DNA from: Bremia lactucae
Taxonomy: Eukaryota > Oomycota > Peronosporomycetes > Peronosporales > Peronosporaceae
NCBI RefSeq assembly: GCF_004359215.1
Contig: NW_027152062.1
Location: 244,147 to 308,146 of the forward strand
Reading direction: 5' to 3'
DNA: 64,000 nt
Shown: positions 22,546 to 33,841 of the stretch, one piece after another
Position numbering within the stretch: the stretch's first letter is position 1
Layout: each line of letters opens with the position of its first letter
Program-made: the position numbers and the translations under genes
Notes under the pieces: generated by a model
Told to the model about the DNA's origin: nothing
Database searches by the model: none
The model's input: the letters and a program-made list of their open reading frames with translations, nothing else

Positions 22546-23885
22546 CACGACCGTAAATTGTTTCATAGAACGCGGACGCAATTTGGTCTTAAAGATCGCG
22601 GATCCTACGGTTATAGATAGATTTTTAGCATTATGTGATGCTCGATCGGCGGCCTTATAAGATCTATTGCAGCTTCTGCCTTTAGCATCCGCTTGTTCCG
22701 TTTGTTTCTCTAAACTAGTAGCCATTGGATTTCTGCATGTGTCGTAGGACATTTAGTCGCGTTGCGAGAAACTCGCTAACCTATTTCTTAATCGTACAGG
22801 GCTGATATCAGCAAGCCGATCGCCTATCTCCCCCCACCAAGCCCTCAACCACGTAGTGGTAGCGTGAACGCGATCGCATGGGTATGTGAGGCCGTTCACG
22901 TAGAACGAAGTGTAGCCTGTAGAGGCATACACATCGTTGTTCAACGCATATTCGACGACCGGCTCCATCACCGTGGTGTTACTGCACACACACCGCGCAG
23001 ACCATCTTCAATGACGCGATTAACAGACTTGTTTGACCATCGGCCTGTTGATGATCTGCTGTGGACATGTCCAATCTGACGCTAAGCACTCGGAAGATCG
23101 AATCAGGAACGTGCCCGTGAAGCTGGAGTGTCTATCGGAGACAATTGCCACTGGCGACCCGTTTTGTCTAAACACGCGATCAATAAACAGCCTTACTGTA
23201 CTTTCACCATCAATGGTATCCGGCACAACCGGAAAAATAGCCATTTTTTCTCAATCGGTCAACGAAGACCGCGTTGCTCGTGTTGTCCTACAACGTTTTT
23301 GGTAGGCCAAACAAGCTTCATACTAGTGTTTCTCCGACACCCAGTGGGTACGGGCATACTAGTAAGTGGCGCAGTTGCATGTGCCGAGAGTTTTTCCGTC
23401 AGTTCGTCTTGCACGGGTATTGACCCACTTATAGAGTTTGGGCCACCAGTAACGCTAGAAGCTCACCGAGCCGTAAGCCTTTTCGTGACAAATGTGACCG
23501 CTCAAAACAGTATCATGTCCCTCATAGAGGATCCGGTACTTCAGTTTCTCATCGTGAGATACTACGATGCGCGGAGGATTCGTCACATCAGTGCAATACA
23601 AAAGACCAGTATCGGTTAATTAACTTCGCACTCAGTCGTGCAGACAACGTAATATTCAAGTCTTTTATCTCATTGCTGCCAAAAGTTCGTAACAAAGATA
23701 CACACTGCTAGCATGTGCCGCACGGAATAAGTCAGTGATTGGTGACGTATCAGACGTAACATGAGCGAGCTCAAATCAGGTCTGCGTGGTAACGCATCAG
23801 TTAAAGCATTTTCCTTTTCAGGCTTATACTTCACCTCGAAGTAATATTTCGAAAGAATGAAAAGCACCACACCATCCTATGCGTT
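22411..23885 (-). pseudogene. Family B integrase and end of RNase H, copy B3
   Basis: Minus strand, from right to left: RNase H end (VKYKPEKENALTDALPRRPDL near 23780-23850), then integrase zinc-finger and core remnants (23020-23620; the GVP-type FRQNGSPVAIVSDRHSSF near 23130-23190), YTSFYVNGLTYP near 22890, and the C-terminal domain (KGLAYTLNLPRKL, VFYVGLLKSYRDPSHMDL) to 22411. Here the last block keeps the FYVGLLK frame that copy B1 has lost. Many stops elsewhere. Confidence 0.75.
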
Positions 23886-24715
23886 GGGCGACTTAGTCGC
23901 AGATACGGACGATGACCGTTTCGTTAAGCTCTGGGAGTTTTGACAGATTTAAAATTTATATCTTTGATAGTATGAGAAGCTCGGAAACTGATGCCTTTCT
24001 TGTGCGTGTAGATGGAAGGACCGAACGACAAAGATGACAATGAAGAAAAAGCAGGCGATAGCACGTATTCTGGTGCGTCGAAAAAAAGAAGAAAATAGCG
24101 TCTCGAACGATTCGAATGACTCGTATTGGGAATCGATCGTGGATGAAGATTCCTTGTCCGAGAAGTGTCGGATGAAGAGGACGCTCCGTCGTGGTGAGTT
24201 CAGACAATGCATCGGCTTTGTAAAGAAACACGAGTTGTTCAATTTGATAATTCAAATCCGTGGTGGTTTGTAAAATTCGACAGCGACACAATTTGTGAGC
24301 AATAGCGTCTTTGTGAAGCACGAATTCGACCGCAAAAGCAATGACACGAAGACGTTTAATCACTTGCGCGACTTCAACATGCAATTCTAGACGCAACTAT
24401 TCCGAGTGGCGTGGTGCGTAGGTCTTGACAGAAACAGAACCAGTCCTAACAGTAACGTGACTCGGAGGACATTATACCAGGCCTTGATAGTACATATGTG
24501 CTTGCGAGTTTTGTCAACGGGTGAATAGTCCTATAATTCGTGCTTAATTACAAGCTCTGCCTGCTCCAGCAGAGTGCTGGCAGTCCGTATCAGCGGAGTT
24601 CGTCTTCGAGTTTTCCGAAGACGCTCACAAGAATAATGATATTTTGTGTTTGTAAATCGATTCAGAAAGATGGTACATCTTCTTGCAGTCCCGTAGCTAT
24701 GTGACGCAAGGTGCA
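23886..24715. mobile_element. Insertion splitting family B RNase H; includes a family A integrase scrap
   Basis: RNase H of the minus-strand element stops at about 23885 and resumes at about 24716. At 24490-24700 the insert holds a plus-strand family A integrase piece (CEFCQRVN, then PAECWQSVSAEFVFEF). The rest includes a plus frame at 24034-24273 (80 codons, RILVRRKKEE, DSYWESIVDEDSLSEK, RRGEFRQCIGFVKK) that I do not recognise; it could be an exon or transposase relic. Confidence 0.5.
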
Positions 24716-25090
24716 TTTATATTTATTATGTATATACGGTGCGTAAAGACGCACGATCTTGTATAGATCACAAAAGGTCAGAGCCAAGCAGATGTACTTT
24801 GAATATAGCAAGAGCATATTCCATAGCAACACTGAAGGTGATTAGGATTTGGCAGAACCAATATCGGAGCATGGATATAACTATCCTTTACCGCTTCAAA
24901 AGCGTCATTTTCGGTGCTATTCCAGCAACATTTCACATCCATATCCTTCTTAAGGAGATTGGATGATAGTTGAGCCAAATTTTTAGCGTAAATACTGCTG
25001 TAATTATGCAAGTAGTTGGCAAAGACAAGCCACTTAAGCAATCTTTCTGATTTCAAAGGACCGGCAAATCAGCAATGCGTTTTACCTAAG
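24716..25090 (-). pseudogene. Family B RT/RNase H fragment of B3
   Basis: Minus-strand RT thumb and linker to RNase H (LLKWLVFANYLHNYSSIYAK, NLLKKDMD, NDAFEAVKDSYIHAPILVLP at about 24840-25050) and the start of RNase H (AMEYALA near 24800). At about 25090 the sequence flips to plus-strand integrase, a head-to-head join. Confidence 0.7.
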
Positions 25091-25330
25091 CAGGGTCTGC
25101 ACGAAGGCCTAGCTTCCCAGAATCTGCAATCTTAAAGACTAGATTGCGTCCGCGCTTTATTGTACCTTTTACAGTCACGGCTAAGAAGGGCCTGGCTTAT
25201 ACGCTAAACCTTCCGCGCAAGCTGCGTACACACCCAGTGTTCTACGTTGGCTTGCTTAAGTCGTATCGGGACCCCTCCCACATGGATTTGAAGGCTCTCA
25301 CACCGAGCAATTAGACTACACCGCAGACTG
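25091..25330 (+). pseudogene. Family B integrase C-terminal end, plus-strand copy B4
   Basis: Encodes KKGLAYTLNLPRKLRTHPVF, then YVGLLKSYRDPSHMDLKAL on the plus strand. It is the start of the right-hand copy whose 3' LTR is at 26651-27122. Most of it lies in the IR1 right arm. Confidence 0.75.
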
Positions 25331-26443
25331 CGGCATCCTTATCAGGATGCCCAGCTGAAAATCCAAACGAGGTTGGTAAGCTGCAACGTCAACAGACGAT
25401 CATGGACCTCGCCAAGGGTACGTTTCGTTCGAGTAAGATTCTTAGGGAGAAGGTGCACTTCGTGCCTTAATGCCAACAAAGACGCCGCTGGTATTCCGGC
25501 CTCCTCCTGCTTTCTCAACTAGCAGGGGGACTTCCAGCCCACGTCGAGAGACTTCTGAAGCGACGTCGTTGTAACGGTCAATGCCAGTATCTGGTGAAGT
25601 GGCTTGGGAATCCCTCGTCAGGAAACTCTTGAGTGTATGAGTTTCCCTTCGACAAGATTGCCCTTACGCCGGTGACGTCTTTAAGCGCCACGCTCAATGT
25701 CAACAAGCATCGAACGACGCTCTCTCCAATCGAGGTGAGAATGGATGGATCCTCGAACTTAGTGTGGCTTGGATTCACGGTTGCATTTGCAACTATAACA
25801 CTATAGTGCTGGCTAGGCCTAGCCTCGTATTTAGGCCGATACGCTGCACCTAATTGGCCTTTGGCCTTTAGCTTTGCGAATTCGAGCGAAGTTTTTGTTC
25901 GAGACAAATGTCGGCTGCCTCGGCAGTGTCTCGAATAGACCATATTTTGTAAGGACGTCGGGCCCGACGAACTCGTCGAATGAACGCACTCTCGTTCTCG
26001 TGTTCCGTTTCGTTGGATATAAAGCGATTGCAACATTCTTTGTCATAGAAACGTGCTTGATCACGCCGACGCTCCTCGGATATCGACGTGGCGTCATAAT
26101 CTGTGAAGTAAGGTGTCGCTAAGGAGAGCGTCACATGTAGCGATCTTCTCCGCGCCCTCGCCTCTGATCTAGATCCATCTTGCCAAAGATTGGTCTGTTA
26201 CCTCTCGGAGGCATTCTTTCACACTAAGTCGTGCAAAGATGTACATATGGTGAGCTTTAGCACTTGCAATGTCCCTTATCCTTGAAAACGTTTTGTTCTT
26301 GTTGCTTATCGAGCGGTTTCTTACGGTGATGAACCTTAGGCCTGGTGTCATGCGTAATGCAATATAAGCGTTCGCGACACCAACGTTCAGGGAATGTATT
26401 CGCTGCCCGACGAGACTCATCTTTACGCTTAAGCGTGTTAAGC
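25184..26443 (-). repeat. Inverted repeat IR1, right arm
   Basis: Reverse complement of 21283-22545, about 2.6 kb away. The shared TAG in the antisense ORF (near 26165-26175) and the same frameshifts show that the two arms derive from one already broken copy or have been homogenised since. Confidence 0.9.
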
Positions 26444-26550
26444 TCGGTTTCCTTTATTTTTATCTCAGAATGAGTGTGGCTATCATAGTCCATGCACGCA
26501 TTATCATCAAGGAAAGAACTAAGATTAGGTGACTCGTGAGGGGATGTCAT
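25640..26550 (-). pseudogene. Antisense ORF of family B, copy B4 (N-terminus present)
   Basis: Reads on the minus strand while the surrounding pol copy B4 reads plus. Starts at 26550 with MTSPHESPNLSSFLDD, matching MTIKRESQTLSTFLDD of B1, then SHTHSE, LNTLKRKDESRRAANTFPER, AKAHHMYIFARLSVKE and a stop; shifted downstream blocks match B1. It lies between the integrase end and the 3' LTR, as in B1 and B2. Confidence 0.6.
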
Positions 26551-26642
26551 AGGTCAACGGTGTTTAAAACACAACCATATGATTAAATTGTTTGACCTTA
26601 GACTTTAGAGGAAATGAAGACGAATGCTGTGAACTGTCTGAC

Positions 26643-26650
26643 AGGGAGGG
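26643..26650 (+). other. Polypurine tract of B4
   Basis: AGGGAGGG directly before the LTR start at 26651, on the strand expected for the plus-oriented pol copy. Confidence 0.65.
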
Positions 26651-27122
26651 TGTAACGACGTACACTTCGGTTGCGTAATCGTTAATATGGACGGTACACG
26701 CTAGGGTGATATACCCAATGTAATGATTTAGAAAAAATCATTTAAATGAGATGAATTTATGTATAACTCGCGTATGGCAGCCACCAAATAAAGATCTGGT
26801 GGCCGAAAACTATTTTAAGGTAATTAGGGTAATGTTTTGTTTTTACAACAAAAATATAGTTAAGTTCCCTTTTTGATCTAAAAGGCGCATTGTGCCTTCG
26901 TGAGGCTTGCGCTGTTATCTGCGAGAGTATTGAGCTTTTGAAGGTATACACTCTCGGACACTAGTTGACACTTGGTTCTAAAAACCACTGGGTCCCTCGA
27001 ACTCGAACCCTTTTAATCTACGAGCTTGTATGACTTGTTACACTAACTAATTCTTTAGAATAAGTTACTCTTCGAGTCTTTAAGTCTTCCTCTGACTTTA
27101 GGAGCGAGGAAGCTCCGTTACA
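26651..27122 (+). repeat. Family B LTR (3' LTR of B4)
   Basis: 472 bp, starts TGTAACGACG and ends GAAGCTCCGTTACA. Its reverse complement follows the LTR at 57590-58062 (473 bp) through CCAGATCTTTATTTGGTGGC and AAGGCTTGC-type blocks, but is clearly more diverged than the B1/B2 LTRs. Confidence 0.75.
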
Positions 27123-27530
27123 GCTTCACTAATATTCAACGATGGCAGTGAAGGCACGGTATTTTCGATTACCTCACGCACACGACGTGTATAGGAAGAT
27201 CTTAAGTTGGTAAGCGTGGCTTAGCAATAATAGACAGATAGTGAGGAGCTTAGTATCGGGAGATAGTAAACTGTATTTTCTGTTTCAATGTCCTACGCAC
27301 AAGTACATTGTTATAAATATATATATAATATATTAATATACAAATAAGTATTGCTTTTAATTAGCTCCGGGCTATGGCACGTCAAGCGGAGACTGACGAA
27401 GCTAATTTAATGGCCTATATTGACCAATTAATAGAAATGTACGATTTTTTTACAGTATTATCAATAAAGATAATATTCTGCATTATACCTCTTATTGGTA
27501 AAAATATTTATGTAACGGACCACCCGTTAT
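27123..27530 (+). repeat. Diverged family A-type LTR relic
   Basis: ACGACGTGTATAGGAAGAT, AGTAAACTGTATTTTC and the end ATTATACCTCTTATTGG...TTTATGTAACGGACCACCCGTTATA follow the order of LTR 39238-39651. The 5' end is not identifiable. Confidence 0.55.
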
Positions 27531-27570
27531 AATAAACAGCTTACACTTTTCTTCGGAATTGCTCATCTTT

Positions 27571-28418
27571 TGTTACGGGGTACCTTCGCTAGTACTGCTT
27601 CAGTACTAGCCGGCCTGCACTGATAATAGTGAAGGTCACGTACACGAGGTGGAGAGAAAGGTTTTAAGCTGCTAAGCTTGGCTTAGCAACTGAAGGTCGA
27701 TATTAAGAAGGATTAGTACAGAGAAAGGTTTAATAGTATAAACACAATTAAGTTCCAACGTATTGCAACTTTCTTAACTGACTTAAAATACTGTGTATTA
27801 CGACTTAATGCTTACCGCCCATTCGCCCGTCTAGAAGCGAATGGCGGGTTGATTCAAAGACTAAAATTAACCAACGAAAAAAACTTGACATTGCTGCGAC
27901 CAAATTATGGTGTATGGTAATATTAGAAATGTTCAGTAAAATTATTTAATGATAATATTTTTAGGCCCTGTACACCCCCCCTTTGCTAGTTGTACACCTC
28001 GCCCCCGTCTTACAGCCAATCAGGCCGCAAAAAAGATAATAGCACACCCATGTCCCAATAAAATTTCCCGAAGCATTAATAGTTTTTTTTGTAATTTAAA
28101 TCATAATTATATAAATAGTATCTTCATGTTTTTGTTTTATTGTTGACATTTCATGTATTTTTACTCATGTAAAACGGAACGTTAAGCACCACGGGCATCC
28201 AATGACGCTACGACCATGGCCCCTGGGTAATAAATGCTTTGATGTATGGTACGCGGGGGTGCATTTCTATATTTATTCGTTCTGATTAGCTATAAGTCGG
28301 AGGGGGGGGTACAAATAGCAAAGGGACGGTGGTGTACATATAGCAGTAGCCTAATTTGTTATCCTTGGTTATACCTCTAATAGAAAATAATATTTATGTG
28401 ACGGGACACCTTGTTACA
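27571..28418 (+). repeat. Family A-type LTR interrupted by a MITE-like insertion
   Basis: Starts TGTTACGGGGTACCTTCGC and ends TTTATGTGACGGGACACC-TTGTTACA. Removing about 400 bp around 27960-28360 leaves about 450 bp, the length of LTR 50292-50760. Confidence 0.65.
27969..28338. mobile_element. MITE-like element with terminal inverted repeats
   Basis: About 370 bp, non-coding. Left end TGTACACC(CCC)CCTTTGCTAGTTGTACA and right end, reverse complemented, TGTACACCACCGTCCCTTTGCTATTTGTAC, form imperfect TIRs of about 30 bp. A clear target duplication was not found (TAG on both sides is only suggestive). Confidence 0.5.
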
Positions 28419-28439
28419 CCACTCGTTAAAAAACAAAAC

Positions 28440-28700
28440 AGAACCGACCTCAGTGGCTGAGTGGTTAAGAACTGGAACTGAGACCGGAAGGTACGCGGAT
28501 CGATACCCGCGGAGGGCGGCACAATAACACATCGCCGGAGATAGGCTAATAAGCAGACGAGCAACCATTCAATGGATAACTGACCTGCCATCCCGCACCA
28601 GAAGTGTGTGATAGTTGGGTGGGATAAGGCCCTGTAGCCGAATTTTTCCATAGTGTACTCAGGGGTGCGAGGTTGCAATAAGGAAATTTCGTCAAAATTA
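28440..28700 (+). mobile_element. tRNA-derived SINE-like element
   Basis: CTCAGTGGCTGAGTGGTTAAG at 28449-28469 contains a good pol III A box (TGGCTGAGTGG) of Ser/Leu-tRNA type, and GGATCGATACCC at 28497-28508 is a B-box-like block inside a T arm with CGCGG/CCGCG stem. The anticodon part is degenerate and no CCA or acceptor pairing closes it, so it is not a working tRNA. A tRNA-unrelated body follows to about 28700; the 3' limit is uncertain. Confidence 0.55.
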
Positions 28701-28817
28701 AATCACTTAGATAAAAATTCTGGCAGCTACACGACAAAGTTTGGCTGCTGATGGAGCAAAGAATCTACTGAGGGAAATAGCTCGCCAAACTGTAGGCTTA
28801 TTTATGAGTTGGATTAA

Positions 28818-29600
28818 ATGGCCGGCTCAAAATCATCTGCAATGTCCCCCGTTCACCCGGGGGCGATGCCGCCAAACCAGTAGGTGCTGGCGTAACGAAT
28901 AACGAGTTATCATCTGAATCTAGTCATCCTGTGATGACTCCGATAATTTAGTGATGTTAATTTACAATACCAGGAACAAAGCGATCGTAAAGATCGCTTT
29001 AAAAGAAAAGTTAGCTCAAATGCTAGCATTAGTCAAAGGGAGAGGGACCGCAATACTTTGTGTTTCGCTTCCCGAAAGAAACACCGGTTGCCCGCCAAGG
29101 TTGGTCTGGAGCGACCAATAAACGATATAAATTCCTTTCTTCGACTCATCCAGGCTTACAAGCCTGGTGAGGACGAATATAATTCTTTATTGATGCCGTT
29201 TTCCGGCCTCAATGGTTCACTGGTATATGTGCCAATGATGTGAATCCCTTGTTTTAGGGTTGGAAACATTTACAGAACGTACTAAGCGTAGACCGCAAGG
29301 CCTGACTTGACAAACAGGTTTTGGTAAGTGACCGGTTTCCAAGAGGTCCTGAAATGGTGCACGCTATACAATGCATTATTGTCCAAGGAAACATGTTTAC
29401 CTTGCCTCTCGTGAGGGATTCATGGCCCTGCTGCGTGCGTAGTCTATGCTCCTAAGAAGGCATACACCCTGAGAAATCTTCATTAGAAGGCGGGTATTTC
29501 TTCTGAGATGCGTGCAGGAATTGATAATTTGCAGTCCTTTTATGATCGCTCGAAGTTTCTTGTGGATCATTGTACGGGTCTCGTTATACTGTTCGACGAG
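28818..29600 (+). pseudogene. Antisense ORF of family A element, copy A1
   Basis: Plus-strand frame opposite the minus-strand pol at 29560-31660. N-terminus MAGSKSSAMSPVHPG; then, after a shift, SDRKDRFKRK, SSNAS, QRERDRNTLCFASRKK, and near 29494-29575 ISSEMRAGIDNLQSFYDRSK. Minus-strand copies at 46545-47270 and 49537-50130 encode the same blocks. Against copy A2 the ISSEMR segment differs chiefly at third positions (ATT/ATC, CGT/CGC, CAG/CAA, TAT/TAC, TTG/CTT), supporting real coding on this strand. No family recognised. It lies between the chromodomain and the 3' end of the element, the same place as in family B. Confidence 0.55.
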
Positions 29601-31660
29601 ACCTGGAGCGGCTATCATCAGTTCGAAGTCAGGTTCATAACTATCATGACCCTCTCCATCGAGCGAAATAACTCGTTCGAGCCCCCTTCACCTCGCTATG
29701 GTTCAAGAATCGCCCCACTAGAAGCGCTTCAGACCATTTGAAGCCATCGACGGATTGGGAGGAGGAGGATAAAGCGGGTACGACTTACTCGTCGTGCGCG
29801 ACCGCTTCTCAACATGATCGCTGTCGCGTCCTTCGACGATTGCGGCAGGACGTGGATCATGAACATGACTGTTGTCATGACTGACAGACGACGGTGAACG
29901 GTCTTTGCATTAATCGGTCGAAAGACCGAGCGAAGGTTGCGGTTGAGAAATTACTAACCGAAAGGGCGCTTTAAACCCTTCGCAACGATCTGGCGACACC
30001 AGGTCACGAAATTTCATCTTTGAAGGATGAAATTAAAAGTCCGAACCGGGTCCGTCACTCTCTGGCGGATGCTTTGGGCCGTACCGGTGTGTGTTGCACC
30101 CAGAAGTAGCCTCGTCATGGAAGTATGAGCGGAGACGACCGACGTTAAATATAGGATGCGTTTGAATCATACGAGGCAGCTCGATCTTGAATGTGTTGCC
30201 TTCGCGGTGCAATACACAAAAACGGGGCGACATACTTTGGCAGTAACTTATCAAAGTCACTAAAAGTGTAGCTAGATTTCCGTTAACAGTAGGACTAGGT
30301 CGTTAACCTTTATCAAAAGAGAATTTACTCTTACATTTTATCAGCATTTCCTATCTACGATCCACCGCATCTGCGACGGAATCTTGCAAAAAATAAGCCA
30401 CCGTGTCTCGAGCCAGCAGGAATTCACCTGATGAGTCAGTATTGTTTTTGTTTCAGTGCGCACTGTGAAGATATCATTCTTTTTCTTCAGTGAGTTCGTC
30501 ATTACTCTCTCTGGTATTGCCATTGTCGATGCTAAATACATCAGCATTGCTGTTAAAAAAAGTCAGCAATAGCCTTATTGCTATTACTGAATTTTTCCTC
30601 TTCAATGTTGATTGAATCAACATTGGAATGCTTCGCATTGACTGTTTAGTCAATGCTTGATGAGCAAGAGCTAGATTGTTCCATGCTCGAGCGAGTCCCT
30701 TCTCCCTTAAATTAGAGTCACTCTATAACAGGGTTACGGTGTATACGTTGCTGATGAATGCGCCGGATTGTTGATGGCATATGCTGCCATCGGCAAGAAG
30801 TCACTCCATCTCGTAAACGAGTGACGTTTATTTTCGAGAAACGTCCCAAATAATTGAACCCAGATTGCCAAACTTCCGTGAAGGTATGGGGATCTCGATC
30901 CAAAACCATTCACGGTTAACCCATGGAGTCGAAATACACCGTCAATATAGACAGGAGCACAGCCTTCGGCTGTGATCGACTCCGGACATTATTGGTGTAA
31001 TCGTCTTCGGAAAATCCAAAAATAAAGTCGATAGATACGGACTGCCAACACTGTCGGAACAGGCAAAGGTTGTTTCGGAGCGCGGGATGAAGGACAAGGC
31101 TTCAACCGTAGACACACCTCGCAAGCACGTATGTGCTTGCGCAGAAATTCCTACTGGCGAGGCCAGTCAAAATATCGTCTTACCTTTAATCGTCTTATCT
31201 TCTTTTTAGGTTCTCCTGACGTCGTAAGTAATGTCGACGACGGAACACTTGAAGTAAGTGTTGCGATAGTGGGCTTATCCACACTGTTCATTGGCGCAGA
31301 CGGCTCAAAACCAGACCGGCGCGAAAAAAGAGCATCAGCGACGCCATTAAGCCATTCTGGTTTGTATTCCACGGAGTATTTTAATTTGCGAAGAAAGACA
31401 ACCATTTCGTCATTATTTGCAAGAGGTATCGACTACTTACTACCGTGCGTAAAGATGCATGGTCACCATGAACAATGGACGGTTATTAATCTAGGAGATA
31501 TGCCCTAAACTTAGCCAGTCCATATTCTAAGATAAGGAGTTCCTTGTCATACAAGGGATAGTTTCGCTCAGCTGGTTGAGCTGACGCGACTGATAGCAGA
31601 CGACGCGCTCTGCCCGGTCTGTGTCATCGCACAGCCGATTGTAACTTCGCTACCGTTACG
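29560..31660 (-). pseudogene. Family A RNase H, integrase and chromodomain (minus)
   Basis: Right to left: RNase H (31500-31655; then VEYKPEWLNGVADALFSRR near 31330-31380), degraded integrase with its zinc finger and much of the core missing (30700-31130), C-terminal domain (FKIELPRMIQTHPIF, NVGRLRSY near 30110-30200), and chromodomain remnants ending APGLVEQYNETR near 29575-29615. Stops and deletions throughout. At about 31665 it joins, head to head, a plus-strand gag fragment. Confidence 0.75.
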
Positions 31661-31667
31661 ACAATCA

Positions 31668-33600
31668 CCATGCGGCTATATCCAAGTCTATACAACAAGA
31701 AGTCTGCGCGGCCTGAGAAAAAGAAACCTTGATTTATAAGCAAGGATCTCAACAGTCTCAACTGTTGAGACAGCACCATTTACATGCTGGCCGATGTATT
31801 CGCGTCGACCCGAAAGCTTGAACATTGATGGATCTAAGTTCAAGGCAGTTGAAGACTACTCTTTGCTAAGATAGCTTGTCGAGTTAGACGATGCCATTGA
31901 AGCTCGCCTTATTGATAACGATGCGACGAAAATGAAGTTGGCATGACCAACTTGGCCGGAGGAGCTAAATCTTGGGTCGTGAAGCTTGAAGCAGGGCAAG
32001 CGTGACATTCACACTTATGCTCCACATACACGATACTCAGCGAGTTGTATCGTGAGTCATCCGATTGATGAATAAACACAAGTTACTGTCTTTTCCAAGG
32101 GTCTCGCCAAAACCAACCTGTTCCACCTCAAAATAGAGATGCTAGATCAACAGATCTTCATAGCGGATCAGAAGAATTCCATGCTTTACCAGGCTTTCAA
32201 TCATTTGTGTTTTATCGCCCATCGAGATGACAAGAGGTCGGAAGTCCAGACCAATAGACCTCTGCTATGTTGAGAGCGAGAAACCGCGCTTTTTAAGTCA
32301 CAAACGATTGCGAAGATGTAATCGCTGTAAAATGCAGGGAACTACGCCTATGAGTGTTGCGACCCAAGCCCGGTGCCAAGAAGCACGGAGCGAAACGATC
32401 GAATCTTGCTAAGAATAGCGAGAACGCGTATCCGACGCTGTTGCGAAGTCGCAACGGCGAGGGGGTCGTCGAAAATCGGTAGGTGCGGAGCGCCCTAAGA
32501 TCCAGCAACGTCAAGAGAATTTCCAGGTCTCTTAACAAAAGTTGCTCCCAACGCACAGTGACTGTGTACTATTGCTCCTGGAGATGAAGTTAACCTAATC
32601 ACCGTCACAACCAAAGCGAAAAATATTTGTCACTTTATTACTTGTGGGTTGTGTAGCGTCGAACAAATTAATTCGACGCCAATCCGAGAAGATCGTACGC
32701 TCAAGTTCGTTGAGCGAGATATATCTCTAACGAGGATGACAGTGCGCCTTGCAACAGGCGCATCTGTAACAGTTAAAAAGCGTGTCGTAAAAATTCAATA
32801 CACATCAAAGTGTAAAACAATGATGATATCATCGTACCAAATCTGGATGATGAATTTGATGTCATCCTTGGAATACCATGACACAGAACGAGTCATTATT
32901 CAATTGGCAGCATCGATCCGTTACGATGCCAGCCTCTCGTTCATTAGATGGCCATCTGATAATCAATTTAAAGGGTCCATAAGCATGTGGATGTCCTACG
33001 AGTGATTGCGATGGCTTCACTTGTGGTTCGGTCGTTTACACCACTGCAAAAGACCTCAGAGCGACAACCCATCACATTGTGAAGTAAATTACCTACGGCT
33101 ATGCAGAAGCACAGGAAGCGTCGAAGTACGACCACTCGAATAAGTCGAATGGATGGAAACAAGACTTTGGTAAAGAGCAATATTCAATGAAATTTAAAAC
33201 GCCAATCTATAAGAGACAGTAGAAAAATCCTAGATCGTCTGATGAGTCGATCGTAGAGGATCATGCTGTGGTTGCGCAACCACAGCTCAAGGCATTTCGG
33301 GATGATCCTTTCTTAATAAATAAGGGAACAAGTCTTGTTATATTTGAGGAAATAAGTCCTTAAGATCCCGAGGGAAAGGTCCCTAGGAATGTTCAGAAAG
33401 TAAGTTTAGATGAAGAGACTGAGACACTGAACAAAACGGATCAAGTGAAGGCGCTTAAACTCTTTATCGGATAGCGCCTCCGAAGTCATTTCGGAGTTAA
33501 TTCAATTGCCAACGCTAGAACCGAAACGTTTATTCTATGATCTACGTAGTGGCAAAGTCAAGCAGATCTGCCGTGCTTGTGACAGATGGCAAGTACGTGG
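31668..33600 (+). pseudogene. Family A gag, protease and linker (plus fragment)
   Basis: Gag pieces at 31690-32480 (LLRQHHLHAG-type helix end, LRSSKLKAVEDY-like block), then the protease at about 32640-33000: the active-site motif reads GCVASN where the copy at 37890 has DCGASN, so the catalytic Asp is lost; next MTVRLATGASVTVKKRVV. The protease-RT linker follows to about 33560 (LPTLEPKRL). RT is absent. Not functional. Confidence 0.7.
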
Positions 33601-33785
33601 TCACTATTTGGTAGGCAATCGAATTTTTTTGTACGAACGTGGGTCGCGCAACTTGAGGCCAATTGTATATTTCGACTTCCCTATACTTGGAGATGTATTT
33701 CTTTGAGGTTTCTGGACGACTCGTGTGCGTCAAAACATGTACATGGGAGCAAAGGTGTCCATATAGCAGAGGTCTGATTTTATTC

Positions 33786-33841
33786 TCCTTCGTTATTCCT
33801 CCTATAGGAATTAATATGTATCTAACGGGACATCCCGTTAC
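33786..33841 (+). repeat. Family A LTR 3' end
   Basis: GTTATTCCTCCTATAGG...AACGGGACATCCCGTTACA matches the ends of the LTRs at 47556 and 28418. The preceding 33600-33785 holds a CAAAGGTGTCCATATAGCAG block like the MITE right end at 28314-28345, otherwise nothing recognised. Confidence 0.5.

Noticed and set aside
28445..28520. Functional tRNA-Ser gene
   Set aside because: Acceptor stem does not close, anticodon arm is degenerate and the sequence continues as a SINE-like body.
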